Origin: Tyzzerella sp.
GTDB taxonomy: Bacteria > Bacillota > Clostridia > Lachnospirales > Lachnospiraceae
Assembly (NCBI GenBank): GCA_017416155.1
Contig: JAFQDE010000015.1
Location: 1-64,000 of the forward strand
Length of the DNA: 64,000 nucleotides
Reading direction: 5' to 3'
Below the pieces are notes generated by a model. It had not been told where the DNA came from and searched no databases. It saw only the letters and a program-made list of their open reading frames with translations. A program made the translations under genes and the position numbers. The stretch's first letter is position 1. Each line of letters starts with the position of its first letter. This document shows, in pieces, positions 44,494-53,787 of this stretch.

Positions 44494-44513
44494 AAAAATA
44501 TAATTATATTTTT
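44494..44513. repeat. 20-bp perfect AT-only palindrome
   Basis: A symmetric run of A and T (AAAAATATAA and its complement) at 44494-44513, about 70 bases upstream of the promoter of the surface locus. Possible regulator site; base composition alone could also explain it. Confidence 0.45.
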
Positions 44514-44584
44514 GAATTAGCAACAAAATACAGGTGGCAGTTTCAACTAAAAAACAGCACATTACACAAAAAAACCGAAACGGG

Positions 44585-44613
44585 TTGAATCTCGAAGAGT
44601 ATTGGAGTATAAT
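44585..44613 (+). promoter_or_regulatory. Promoter of the surface-assembly locus
   Basis: TTGAAT at 44585-44590, 17-base spacer, TATAAT at 44608-44613. It is the only good promoter I find for the long run of genes from 44676 rightward. Confidence 0.75.
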
Positions 44614-44675
44614 TTATAAACGTAAAAGTGTGGGTGCATATGCCCATATGGAAGAAAGAGAGAAGGAGAAGGGAC

Positions 44676-47600
44676 ATGAAAAAGAGTGTAATGAAGAGAT
44701 GTATGGCAGCAATTTTAGTCATGGCGATTGTATTTACATCGGCAGACTTCAGCAGTGTCATTACATTGAATGCCGGTGATTCGCAAGGCGATTTAAAGAT
44801 TACCGATGGTGAACTTATCGCAAACAATTACGATGAATTATCAGCAGAAGAAAAGGCTATATTGCGCAGTGAGGCAATTAGCGGTTCCACATACAGTCTT
44901 ACAGTACCGACAGCTGACAATGAATTGACAGCAGTAGATTCAGACAACAAAGTAATCTACGCAAAAGAATTCAAGTCAGGCGAATATGTTTGGTATCCGG
45001 AAAAAGCAGAGGTTGTAGTGGACAAAGCGGCAGTGGAGACTGTCGAATTAGAAAAAGGAACATACACATATGATGGAGAGTCATACGATGCTAGTAAGGC
45101 TTTCAACTATGTGGGCGACGGATACACGGTAGTTGTTACATACAATGTGTATATCGACGTAGATGAAGATGTACAGAAAACTTATTTGAACTTACCATAT
45201 TATTTTGCAGATGCAATGAATAATATGGATGCAATCAAGAGTGCAACATCTTCATTAAATACAATTGTAAAATATGTTGCTCCGGAATTGGAACAGTATA
45301 TAGATGGTTCATCTATTATACAGTTTAAAGGAAGAACGAAACAAATCGTTGAATCTTGGTTGCAACAAAGAGCTGAGCATAACCAGTCAAAACTTGCTTA
45401 CTTACTTTCAAGAGATAATGGTTATAACAACGCAACAAGAAAAGTAGAGAATATTTTGACTTATGGCGCAGAGTACAGAGCTGAAGCAAAGGTTGTAAGT
45501 GATGACCTTTCGTACCTTGTTTCCCAAGATGCAATCAAACTCGCACTTGGTGACCAAGTAGATGTTTTAAATGAGATTATTGAAAAGTTGGCACCTGCAG
45601 TGAATAGTAATTGGGATATCTTGGCTCTCAATGCATCTAGCCCTGTATTAAAGAGCGGACTTACCGATAAGCAACATCAAGACTTTGATGCACTTGTTAA
45701 AGCAGCGATGGGCAAGAGCCAAACACATGATGTGGAGATTCAGAAGACACTTTGGGCAGCATCAACAGCAATCGAGTGTAACGTTAACCGTTACAATGTA
45801 TCTGTACAGGTTGTCATCAAAGCAGTAGATGCTACCAACGCAGTACAGACTGTAAAGACAGCAACAACAACTGTGAATCTGGCAGGTGGCGTGACAAAAG
45901 CAGAAGTTCTAGCAGCAATCAAGGCAAATGGCATTGAGGATAGTACAGTTTCACTTATTAATGAAGAAAACCCATTGTATGCAGTTGGAGAAGAACACTA
46001 TAAGCGTGACATTGAATCAACATTGGACGATACATTGACAGAAGACGCAACTTATATAATTACATACTCACCGAAAAATTATACAGTGAACTATACAGAT
46101 GGTGAATTAACGGATGTAACTGTTCCATATGGTACAGAGATTACATTCCCATTGTCTACTGTAGAAGGTCAGACATATGAGTACAGAGTAGCAGGTGAGA
46201 GCGGATTCTATGAAGAAGGTGCAAAATTCCGTGTAGTAGGAGACGTAGAAGTTTCCAGAACACTTGGAAAAGCAAAGACGCCGAACAGAATCTATGACAT
46301 CGTGGTATCAGATTATGAGTTATCTGCAAAAGAAGCAGCAATTCTCAGCAACCTTGCATTGGATAGTGATTACATTCACATTCGTATGGCAGAAGAAAAA
46401 CTTGTGACATTGAATGGCCTTGAAGAAGTTGTTGCAATCGAATATGATGCAGGTTACGGCATGAGATGGGTTCCGACTACAGTATATGTTAAGAATGGAA
46501 CAGAAGTTGTTGAGACAATCACATCCTTTGACGCTAATGGCAAGGCTGCCATTACAGCAGATGATTTCACAACGGTAGAAGCTGTTTATAAGTTGAAAGT
46601 AGACATTACAGATGGTGCATTATTAGAAGCTTTGAATCTTCCAAAGACATTGGTTGATGATGCAACACAACAGCTTGCGGATCTCAGAACATTGGCTGGT
46701 TACGAAGCAGAACTAGATATGATTACAGGTGGTTTGTTAGAGACAGTAAGTTCTCAATTAAACGCAGCATCACAGGCAGCGATTAAAGAGATTGTGGAAC
46801 AGGGATGTACAACAGACTCAGAGAACGTACTGATTTTAATCTTGTCGGATTACATTGACCAGTATAAGGCACTTGAGACAGATGTAGAGAGATTGTCTTT
46901 CTACTATAATAATGACACTTATGCAACATTGAAAGCTCAGGCAGCAATGGTTGCACGAAATATGGGTGTTATCGTAAGCGACCCAAATCTTCCAACTGTA
47001 TTGAAGAGCTTCAATATGTCAGAATATATTGAGAAGTTGGAAGGCGTGGAAGAAAAATTAAATATTCTGTTGGATAAGTTCCCGGCAAAACATGAGAAGA
47101 TTAATGTGAATAATGGCGCATTTGAATCCTTGTTAGCAGCAATCTTGTCTAAAGGTACTGTATCAGCACATACAACAGAAAATGATCTGTACTTGACTAC
47201 AACATTTTCAAAGACAGCTCCTTCAAGAGCCCTTGTGAAAGTAGTCGTACAAGTTGCAGACGGAAACGGTAATATTGCAAGCTCAGCGATCAAGTCCTAT
47301 GAAGAATCATTTGCAAGAGCAACCGGAATGTCTGCAGCTGATATCCAAGCGTTCTTGGATAAGGTGGCAGAATTCGAAGCAGCTTTGACAATTGATAAAG
47401 CTCATTATACATGTACAGTAGAAGGCGCATTACCGGAAGCAGATACGGCACTTGCAGGAACGGTAGAAGTTATCTATACATGGGCACCGAATTCATATAC
47501 CTTGAAGATTGACGGCGAAGCAGATCAGACATTTACATATGATAATCGTCGTATCACATTGCCGGCAAGTGCAAGTGCAGATTACAAATATTACTATATA

Positions 47601-50600
47601 ATCGGAGCAAGAAGAATCGAAGTTACAGATAAATCCGTAACAATCACATTGACAGCGCAAGAGTTTGATGCTTTATATGGCGCAAATGACACATACACCG
47701 TTGTCAGAGAAATAGTTGATGTGAAACGTGAACGAGTTATCAACTTAATCACTAGCCTGAACAGCGAGTTAAGCACAAGTGGCATGGCAGGTGTGGCAAG
47801 CTTCGTTCCATTCGAAGATGCACAAGGCAATATCTCAATTGTATTGAGAATGAATGCATTTGATCAGAATATTACCGGTGCACTTGAGAAGATTGTGACA
47901 GTACTTGTGAATCAGTCATATGTTGGACTGGGCGGAGGAACATTCAAGGACAGCAATGGTATCTATGTAAATACAGTTGTAGATTTATTGTTGAACAGTG
48001 GAATTACTTCAACTGCTCTCAATGACATGATTGATCCTAATGGCAATATTAAAGAAAATGTGAAAGACCAAGTAAAAGGTCAGACAGTCATTGTAGATGC
48101 AGCAAGTGGCATCCCGGCAACAGACCAACTTGGCGGACTCTTAATGGAAACAACATTCTCAATCTCTCAGAGTGAAAAGGGAATGCCATTATATATCTCA
48201 TTGCAAGATTATGATGCAAATGCTGCTGAACTTAAGAAAATCAACAGCGCGTTAGATAAGATTGCACCATATGCATTGATTGAATTAAAGGAAGGTGCTG
48301 CACACGCAATCGTAACAGCACCGGAAAAAGCACACGAACTTCTTATGGCAGCAATGTTAGTAGAAGGTGAAGTGGACTTAAAAGATTTTGAAACCCCTTC
48401 TTTTGTAAATATAGTAAAATACTTAGATGAAATGGGACTTGGTCCGGTATTAAAGAGTGAAGATGTTACGGCAGATACACTTCTTAATACAGTAGCACAG
48501 TTAAGCGCAGGAACTGACTTAAGTGGTTATAAGGATGCATTAAATTCTGTTCTTTCTATTGTAAGAAAACTTTTAGATGACAGTTTTGAGAATCCGGAAA
48601 TCACACCAGTGAATGTTGAAGGACAGGATAAAGACTTATACGCAGTTGAAGTTTCATGCCCAACATCTACAATCGTAGGCGCAGCAAACTTACCGGAAGG
48701 TATTGCGAACCTGTTAATCGGTGACATTAATGTTCCAGTTAATGTAAGACTTACTAACTGCAACACAGAGTATGCAGCAGTAGTTGTTGATATCAAGGCG
48801 GAAGGAATTCAAAACAAGGTTGACTTTACAACCAAGAAAGATATCGTAACTAAGAATGCGAATTCAGTAGTTGTGTTATTGAACGATGTTGACAGCATTA
48901 CGGCAAACGGCAAGACATATATTGACTTGAACGGTAATGCAGTACAGACATTGAATGCAAATGCAACGGTTACTGTATTTGACAGCACATTGAGTTCTGA
49001 ACAAGCAGGAACAATCGTTACAATCAATGGACAGAATAATGTAGTCCTTACGGCAGGAACCTATGCAGCTGATGTATCCGGCATGCTTCCTGATGGCTAT
49101 GTGCAAGTAGATAATGTAGTTTCTAACAGATTCTATCGACTTGTAAAAGATGCTAATGAGAACATCACAATCGAACTCGCAGCTGATTTCTTAGATTTAC
49201 AAGATGCTGTTGCATGGAAGCAACTCGCATTGGAAATGGCTGTAGATGTTGCTTTAAATGCTTATACATGGGCAGGCGTTACAGTTTCAGGTGCTGAGAA
49301 GTACGATATCTATGAAATCGAAATTTTAGATGTTATCGCTGCTTACAAAGCAGGATTAAAACCATTGGCAAGCACCTTGATAGAAGAAATTAACTGTGAT
49401 GGAATCGAAGCATTTGCAAACGATTTGATTGCCAAGTTAACAGACTTTGCAGGAATTCAAAATGCTATTGAAACCGATACAGCGATTGTAGAATACAATC
49501 TGATTACAAAACCATGGGATGTTGTACTTGAGAAAGCAGCAAATGCTGATTATCTTACGGCAAACATTCTTGCAGGTAAGGAAACAGAACGTACAATTAC
49601 AATTAAAGTAGCAGGAAAAGAGCAAGACAAGAAAGATCTTGCAGCTCTTTGCAAAGAACTTGGATTAATCTTTGGTGATACAATTGATATTGAACTCATC
49701 TTAGATGACCTTACCTATGATGTGAACAATGGATTCAGTTATGAAGTAGGCGCTGACATCAAAGCAACTGCAGATTTGTCTAACAAACACTATGTTGCTG
49801 TTATTGGAACAATCTTGGCATACGGAATGAGTGATTCCGACGCAATGGTAGCAGCAATCAATAAATACTTCGACGAAGGTGTAACAACAGACCTTGTTGC
49901 ATTAATCGAAAACATGACAGCTGCACAGATGATTGCTTCATTAAAGAAAGCAAATGGAGTTCCATTTGCCGATATGGTTACTGCACTTGGAATTGATGAT
50001 GCAGAAGGTAAATTAGTTGAACTACAAACAATCTACGAAGATGCATTAAATATCTGCTACAAATTAATTAATGTATTGAAGATTAGTGGCGGTTCACAGA
50101 AACTTGTATCTTTGAAGACAGATGAATTCGGAACATACAATATTACGAAAGAATCTTGGCACAGAATGGACATTGATCTCACATTGATTCTTGCAGATGA
50201 AGTGGTTCATGTTCATACACCAGGCACACCAGTACAAGAAAACGTAGTAGGAGCAACCTGTCATTCAGAGGGTTCATACGATGAAGTTGTATACTGTGAT
50301 GTTTGTAAGGAAGAATTATCAAGAGTGACAAAACCAATTGACATGATCGACCATACACCGGGAACAGCAGTGGTAGAGAACTACGTTGGAGCAACCTGTC
50401 ATTCAGAGGGCTCATACGACGAAGTAGTATACTGTACAGTTGACGAGTGTAAGAAAGAATTGTCAAGAGTGACAAAACCAATCGACATGATCGACCATAC
50501 ACCGGGAACACCAGTGGTAGAGAACTACGTTGGTGCATCTTGTACAGCACCAGGTTCATATGATGAAGTAGTATACTGTACAGTGGATGCATGTAAGAAA

Positions 50601-51287
50601 GAATTATCAAGAGTAACAAAACCAATTGAGATGATTCCACATTCTTTGAAATACGTAGAAAAAGTACCTGCAACAGTAGATACAACCGGTACAGAAGAGC
50701 ACTGGGTATGTACTGTCTGTGGCAAACTCTTTGCTGATGCAGAAGGCAAAGTAGAAGTAAAAGCAGAAGACCTTGTGATTCCGAAGTTATTAGTTCCGGA
50801 TATCTTGGTGCCAACTGTAAAAGATAGTGACGCTCTTAACGCTGCAAAAGTAGTAGACAAATTTATCTATATGGACGTCACATCAGAAGAAGGAATTACG
50901 CAAGAAGACTTATTGAAGGCGATTGCATTCCAGGCTACCAACAATGGGGTCATCACATACAAGTTCTCAGATGAAGCAATCAACTTAGTTCAAACCGGAG
51001 AAACATTGACTATCACAGCGACGAATGCAGACGGAACAGATGTTGAGACTTATACGTTTATCGTTTTAGGTGATGTGGATTCTGACGGTCAGATACAACC
51101 AAACGATGCAACTATTATCTTAAAGAATTGTGTAGGCAATGTAGCAGATACGATTGATTTTGAAACTTCAGAGTATGCAAAACTCGCAGCTATGATTAAC
51201 GGTACAGAAGGCGTTGACCCAGGTGATGCGACAATCGTTCTCAAAAAGACTGTAGGCAAAACATACACAACATGGATAGACGAATAA
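44676..51287 (+). CDS. Giant secreted surface protein with Cys-rich repeats and C-terminal dockerin-like module
   Basis: 2203 aa from ATG 44676 (AGGAGAAGGG upstream). A signal peptide (about 1-34, AAILVMAIVFTSADF core) is followed by two long diverged repeats (about 28-535 and 538-1010), each with a YxLSAxExAIL-type opening and a YxVxxD...LNLP-type helical block. Unrecognised helical and beta regions follow to about 1845. Then come three Cys/His repeats of about 46 residues (HTPGT, GATCHSEGSYDEVVYC, CKEELSRVTKPI) and a fourth degenerate one. The end (about 2130-2203) is dockerin-like: GDVDSDGQIQPNDATIILK, with a weaker second half. It is probably secreted and held by the cohesin-like neighbour (inference). 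Confidence 0.82.
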   Translation: MKKSVMKRCMAAILVMAIVFTSADFSSVITLNAGDSQGDLKITDGELIANNYDELSAEEKAILRSEAISGSTYSLTVPTADNELTAVDSDNKVIYAKEFKSGEYVWYPEKAEVVVDKAAVETVELEKGTYTYDGESYDASKAFNYVGDGYTVVVTYNVYIDVDEDVQKTYLNLPYYFADAMNNMDAIKSATSSLNTIVKYVAPELEQYIDGSSIIQFKGRTKQIVESWLQQRAEHNQSKLAYLLSRDNGYNNATRKVENILTYGAEYRAEAKVVSDDLSYLVSQDAIKLALGDQVDVLNEIIEKLAPAVNSNWDILALNASSPVLKSGLTDKQHQDFDALVKAAMGKSQTHDVEIQKTLWAASTAIECNVNRYNVSVQVVIKAVDATNAVQTVKTATTTVNLAGGVTKAEVLAAIKANGIEDSTVSLINEENPLYAVGEEHYKRDIESTLDDTLTEDATYIITYSPKNYTVNYTDGELTDVTVPYGTEITFPLSTVEGQTYEYRVAGESGFYEEGAKFRVVGDVEVSRTLGKAKTPNRIYDIVVSDYELSAKEAAILSNLALDSDYIHIRMAEEKLVTLNGLEEVVAIEYDAGYGMRWVPTTVYVKNGTEVVETITSFDANGKAAITADDFTTVEAVYKLKVDITDGALLEALNLPKTLVDDATQQLADLRTLAGYEAELDMITGGLLETVSSQLNAASQAAIKEIVEQGCTTDSENVLILILSDYIDQYKALETDVERLSFYYNNDTYATLKAQAAMVARNMGVIVSDPNLPTVLKSFNMSEYIEKLEGVEEKLNILLDKFPAKHEKINVNNGAFESLLAAILSKGTVSAHTTENDLYLTTTFSKTAPSRALVKVVVQVADGNGNIASSAIKSYEESFARATGMSAADIQAFLDKVAEFEAALTIDKAHYTCTVEGALPEADTALAGTVEVIYTWAPNSYTLKIDGEADQTFTYDNRRITLPASASADYKYYYIIGARRIEVTDKSVTITLTAQEFDALYGANDTYTVVREIVDVKRERVINLITSLNSELSTSGMAGVASFVPFEDAQGNISIVLRMNAFDQNITGALEKIVTVLVNQSYVGLGGGTFKDSNGIYVNTVVDLLLNSGITSTALNDMIDPNGNIKENVKDQVKGQTVIVDAASGIPATDQLGGLLMETTFSISQSEKGMPLYISLQDYDANAAELKKINSALDKIAPYALIELKEGAAHAIVTAPEKAHELLMAAMLVEGEVDLKDFETPSFVNIVKYLDEMGLGPVLKSEDVTADTLLNTVAQLSAGTDLSGYKDALNSVLSIVRKLLDDSFENPEITPVNVEGQDKDLYAVEVSCPTSTIVGAANLPEGIANLLIGDINVPVNVRLTNCNTEYAAVVVDIKAEGIQNKVDFTTKKDIVTKNANSVVVLLNDVDSITANGKTYIDLNGNAVQTLNANATVTVFDSTLSSEQAGTIVTINGQNNVVLTAGTYAADVSGMLPDGYVQVDNVVSNRFYRLVKDANENITIELAADFLDLQDAVAWKQLALEMAVDVALNAYTWAGVTVSGAEKYDIYEIEILDVIAAYKAGLKPLASTLIEEINCDGIEAFANDLIAKLTDFAGIQNAIETDTAIVEYNLITKPWDVVLEKAANADYLTANILAGKETERTITIKVAGKEQDKKDLAALCKELGLIFGDTIDIELILDDLTYDVNNGFSYEVGADIKATADLSNKHYVAVIGTILAYGMSDSDAMVAAINKYFDEGVTTDLVALIENMTAAQMIASLKKANGVPFADMVTALGIDDAEGKLVELQTIYEDALNICYKLINVLKISGGSQKLVSLKTDEFGTYNITKESWHRMDIDLTLILADEVVHVHTPGTPVQENVVGATCHSEGSYDEVVYCDVCKEELSRVTKPIDMIDHTPGTAVVENYVGATCHSEGSYDEVVYCTVDECKKELSRVTKPIDMIDHTPGTPVVENYVGASCTAPGSYDEVVYCTVDACKKELSRVTKPIEMIPHSLKYVEKVPATVDTTGTEEHWVCTVCGKLFADAEGKVEVKAEDLVIPKLLVPDILVPTVKDSDALNAAKVVDKFIYMDVTSEEGITQEDLLKAIAFQATNNGVITYKFSDEAINLVQTGETLTITATNADGTDVETYTFIVLGDVDSDGQIQPNDATIILKNCVGNVADTIDFETSEYAKLAAMINGTEGVDPGDATIVLKKTVGKTYTTWIDE
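50212..50790 (+). repeat. Tandem Cys/His protein repeats (three good, one degenerate)
   Basis: In-frame repeats of about 140 bases inside the giant gene, starting at 50212, about 50350 and about 50491, with a degenerate copy from 50641. DNA identity is high (shared GGTTCATACGATGAAGT-like blocks), so they are recent duplications. Each encodes HTPG, then Cys, Cys-X2/4-Cys, ending KPI(D/E)MI. Confidence 0.85.
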
Positions 51288-51300
51288 AAGGAGTTAAACA

Positions 51301-52410
51301 ATGAAAATTATAAAGAGAATTTTACCAATGATGTTGGTGGTAATGCTGCTTGGAGCAGCATTACCATCAACAGCAGAAGCTAAGACTTACGAACAGTCTG
51401 CCAGCGATTCTGTGACAGTAAAGATTCCGGTTACAAAAGGATTTGGTGGAAAGGGAACCGTTACATTTAGTAACGAATCTCTGTTCTCGTCCATTTCAAT
51501 TACCGGAAGTAATCTGGGTTCTTTCCAAGAGAGCAACAGAAAAATTGCATTTGCAAGCAGTAGCGAAATTACAAACGGTTCTATTAATGTTACCGTAAAG
51601 ATTAAAGCGAATGCAACAGCAGGGGAAACATGTACAATCAGTGTTTCAAATTATAAGATGGTAAATGCAAGCGATAACATGGAAGCAGCAACATTAGAGT
51701 CACAGACTGTAACCATCAAAGCAGCAAGCCAACCGGACGACAAGGATGAACCAAGCAAACCGAGCACACCATCGAAACCAAGTACACCAAGCAAACCAAG
51801 TACATCAACAAACAAGACAGATTATACAGAGTTAAAGAAACAGATTGGTATTGCAGAAGGCTTAAAGGCTGACGGATACACAAAAGACAGCTGGAGTAAA
51901 GTTGTTGCAGCATTAGATGCAGCTCGTACAGCAACAAAATCAAAAGATCAAACGAAGGTTGACGAAGCAGCACAAGCATTAAAAGATGCAATTGCAGCAC
52001 TTGTAAAAGTAGATTATTCGAAATTACAGGCAGCTATAGATTCAGCAGAAGCTTTAATTGAATCTGACAAATTAGGTACAGAGTGGAATAAATTACTTAA
52101 TGCATTGACAAGTGCTTCTGGTTTATTGGCAAGTGATGACCAAGCAGCAGTTGACGCAGCAGCAAAAGAAATTGAAGACATTATTGCTCAGATTAAAGAT
52201 TTATTGTCAAACGACAAGCAGGATGTAGTAAAAGAGCCAACTGGAAAATATTGTAATGTTGCAATACATAAAGTATGGCCAATCTTATTCTTCATCAGCC
52301 TTGCAGGAAACATCGTATTAGTTGTTTTACTGGTAGGCAAAAAGAAGAAAGAAAATCAAATTGATGATACACCTATCGTAAACTACGAAATCGGAGAAGA
52401 CGATAAATAA
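51301..52410 (+). CDS. Membrane-anchored cohesin-like / FIVAR-like surface protein
   Basis: 369 aa. Signal peptide 1-27 ending in SxAEA. A beta-rich cohesin-like domain (about 30-145) has the pattern VTVKIPVTKG ... INVTVKIKANATAGETCTIS ... QTVTI. A PSKPSTPSKPST linker (about 150-170) leads to two helical FIVAR-like repeats (about 172-235 and 236-303; LKDAIAALVKVDYSKLQAAI is the junction). A single C-terminal membrane helix (about 325-346) is followed by KKKKEN and a short acidic tail. There is no LPXTG motif. It lies 14 bases after the dockerin gene and is a natural anchor for it. The cohesin call is by pattern only. Confidence 0.72.
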   Translation: MKIIKRILPMMLVVMLLGAALPSTAEAKTYEQSASDSVTVKIPVTKGFGGKGTVTFSNESLFSSISITGSNLGSFQESNRKIAFASSSEITNGSINVTVKIKANATAGETCTISVSNYKMVNASDNMEAATLESQTVTIKAASQPDDKDEPSKPSTPSKPSTPSKPSTSTNKTDYTELKKQIGIAEGLKADGYTKDSWSKVVAALDAARTATKSKDQTKVDEAAQALKDAIAALVKVDYSKLQAAIDSAEALIESDKLGTEWNKLLNALTSASGLLASDDQAAVDAAAKEIEDIIAQIKDLLSNDKQDVVKEPTGKYCNVAIHKVWPILFFISLAGNIVLVVLLVGKKKKENQIDDTPIVNYEIGEDDK

Positions 52411-52431
52411 GAAGCATAGAAGGAGATAAGC

Positions 52432-53787
52432 GTGAACGAACAGAGTTGGAAGCGAAAAGAATATGAATCATGGGATGAGGCTTTCCGTGGACTGCTGCCT
52501 CAGATACGACAGCAATCTGTGCGCGTAGCTACGTATACACAGGTTCTGTTTGTTCAGGCCTGTGCCTCCTCATATGGCAAGAATAGCGCCGAATGGGCAG
52601 AACGCATGAAGGATGAGTATGCTGATCTTGCATACAAATGCGGTCTGTATCATCAGCTGGGTAAAGCTCTATTAGCGCCGGAGTATCAACTTTGGCGTAG
52701 AGTTGCCTCTAGCGAAGAAAAAGCAATTTACCAGACTTATCCATCAGAAGGACGTCTGCTGGTTGCAAAACTGCAGGACAAGAAGATGGAGGGAGATAAG
52801 GAGCGTCCAACTCAGAACATTCCATGGCTCATGATTCGAGAAGCATGCGAGCAGCACATGGAACGCTGGAACGGAACCGGATATCCGAAAGGATTAGTAG
52901 GTGATGAGATTAGCCCAATCGCGCAGATTGTCGGTCTGGCAAAGGAACTAGACCATTTGGTTTCTGAGACAAAATCCGAGAATCCTTTTGATGAAGCGTA
53001 TGTCATCCTTCTTCAAAAGGCAGGAAAGGAATTTTCAGAAGAATTAATGGAAGTGTTAAAAGCTTCCAGAGGTAAGTGCAGAGGTGTCTATAAGCAATAT
53101 ATTCAGTATACCAAGACACTTCCAAAGACAATCCCGTTGGTAGATAAACGCCCGGAGCGTACCATGGGGTTACAATATCGTCCGATAGGAGATGCCATGT
53201 ATGAAGCAGTTCCTTGGTTTGCAGGTGTTCTCAATGAGCCTGAGGCAAGAGAGAGCATGGAAGAACTGGAACCTATGATGATACGGACGAAAATGTTACA
53301 CGATATCATGTTTTATTTCCTGTATGAAGCAGCCGATGCGGTTCTTCGCATGCAGAATTGTCAGCTTCAAAACAATGGAATTCTGGTGCCGATGGCAGTT
53401 GGATTCTATAAAGGAGAAAGCAGAAGAGGACGCTTTGAGCAGCTGCTCAGGGAGCAGCCGATTGACAGCAGTAAGTTAATGCTTACAGTACCAATACAGG
53501 CTGTACTCGCAGCAGACAAGCAGGAAACACAAAACTTGATTGAATATATCGAATCCGGAATACAGCTAGTCTTAGACAGTTACCATCCGGACGAACTCTC
53601 AATGGAGCAGATTCAAGAGATTGGATTTGCCAAAGTACGTATCGCACCTGACTTAGCGCAGGAATTAAAAGAAGAAACACAAAACATGTTACAGAGCCAC
53701 GGAATCACTTGTATCCATTATGGAATTGCAGGGACAGAGGTGGAAGAAGAAACATTAATTCAAGAATTATTGTTAGGTGAACGATAG
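52432..53787 (+). CDS. Degenerate HD-GYP domain fused to a degenerate EAL-like domain
   Basis: 451 aa, no signal peptide, cytoplasmic. Residues about 60-190 follow HD-GYP domains: CGLYHQLGKALLAPEYQLW stands where LLHDIGK occurs, and HMERWNGTGYPKGL near 141 is the GYP block. The HD Asp is Gln, and the next metal His position (EHP in active enzymes) is Tyr-Pro. The C-terminal 180 residues resemble an EAL fold without its glutamate motif (VLDSYHPDELSMEQIQEIGF stands for DDFGTG...). It is therefore likely a c-di-GMP-related sensor or scaffold, not an enzyme (inference). It is 21 bases after the cohesin-like gene. Confidence 0.7.
   Translation: MNEQSWKRKEYESWDEAFRGLLPQIRQQSVRVATYTQVLFVQACASSYGKNSAEWAERMKDEYADLAYKCGLYHQLGKALLAPEYQLWRRVASSEEKAIYQTYPSEGRLLVAKLQDKKMEGDKERPTQNIPWLMIREACEQHMERWNGTGYPKGLVGDEISPIAQIVGLAKELDHLVSETKSENPFDEAYVILLQKAGKEFSEELMEVLKASRGKCRGVYKQYIQYTKTLPKTIPLVDKRPERTMGLQYRPIGDAMYEAVPWFAGVLNEPEARESMEELEPMMIRTKMLHDIMFYFLYEAADAVLRMQNCQLQNNGILVPMAVGFYKGESRRGRFEQLLREQPIDSSKLMLTVPIQAVLAADKQETQNLIEYIESGIQLVLDSYHPDELSMEQIQEIGFAKVRIAPDLAQELKEETQNMLQSHGITCIHYGIAGTEVEEETLIQELLLGER

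Noticed and set aside
44480..44676. Possible c-di-GMP riboswitch ahead of the surface locus
   Set aside because: The presence of an HD-GYP/EAL-like gene made me look, but neither GEMM-I nor GEMM-II conserved blocks are visible in the leader.
50212..50640. Possible CRISPR-like direct repeats
   Set aside because: Repeat unit is about 140 bases, a multiple of three apart from small shifts, in frame and coding; no short repeat/spacer pattern and no cas genes.
50179..50814. 211-codon minus-strand frame rich in Leu/Arg
   Set aside because: Antisense shadow of the Cys repeats in the giant gene; repeats propagate open frames. No start signal on that strand.
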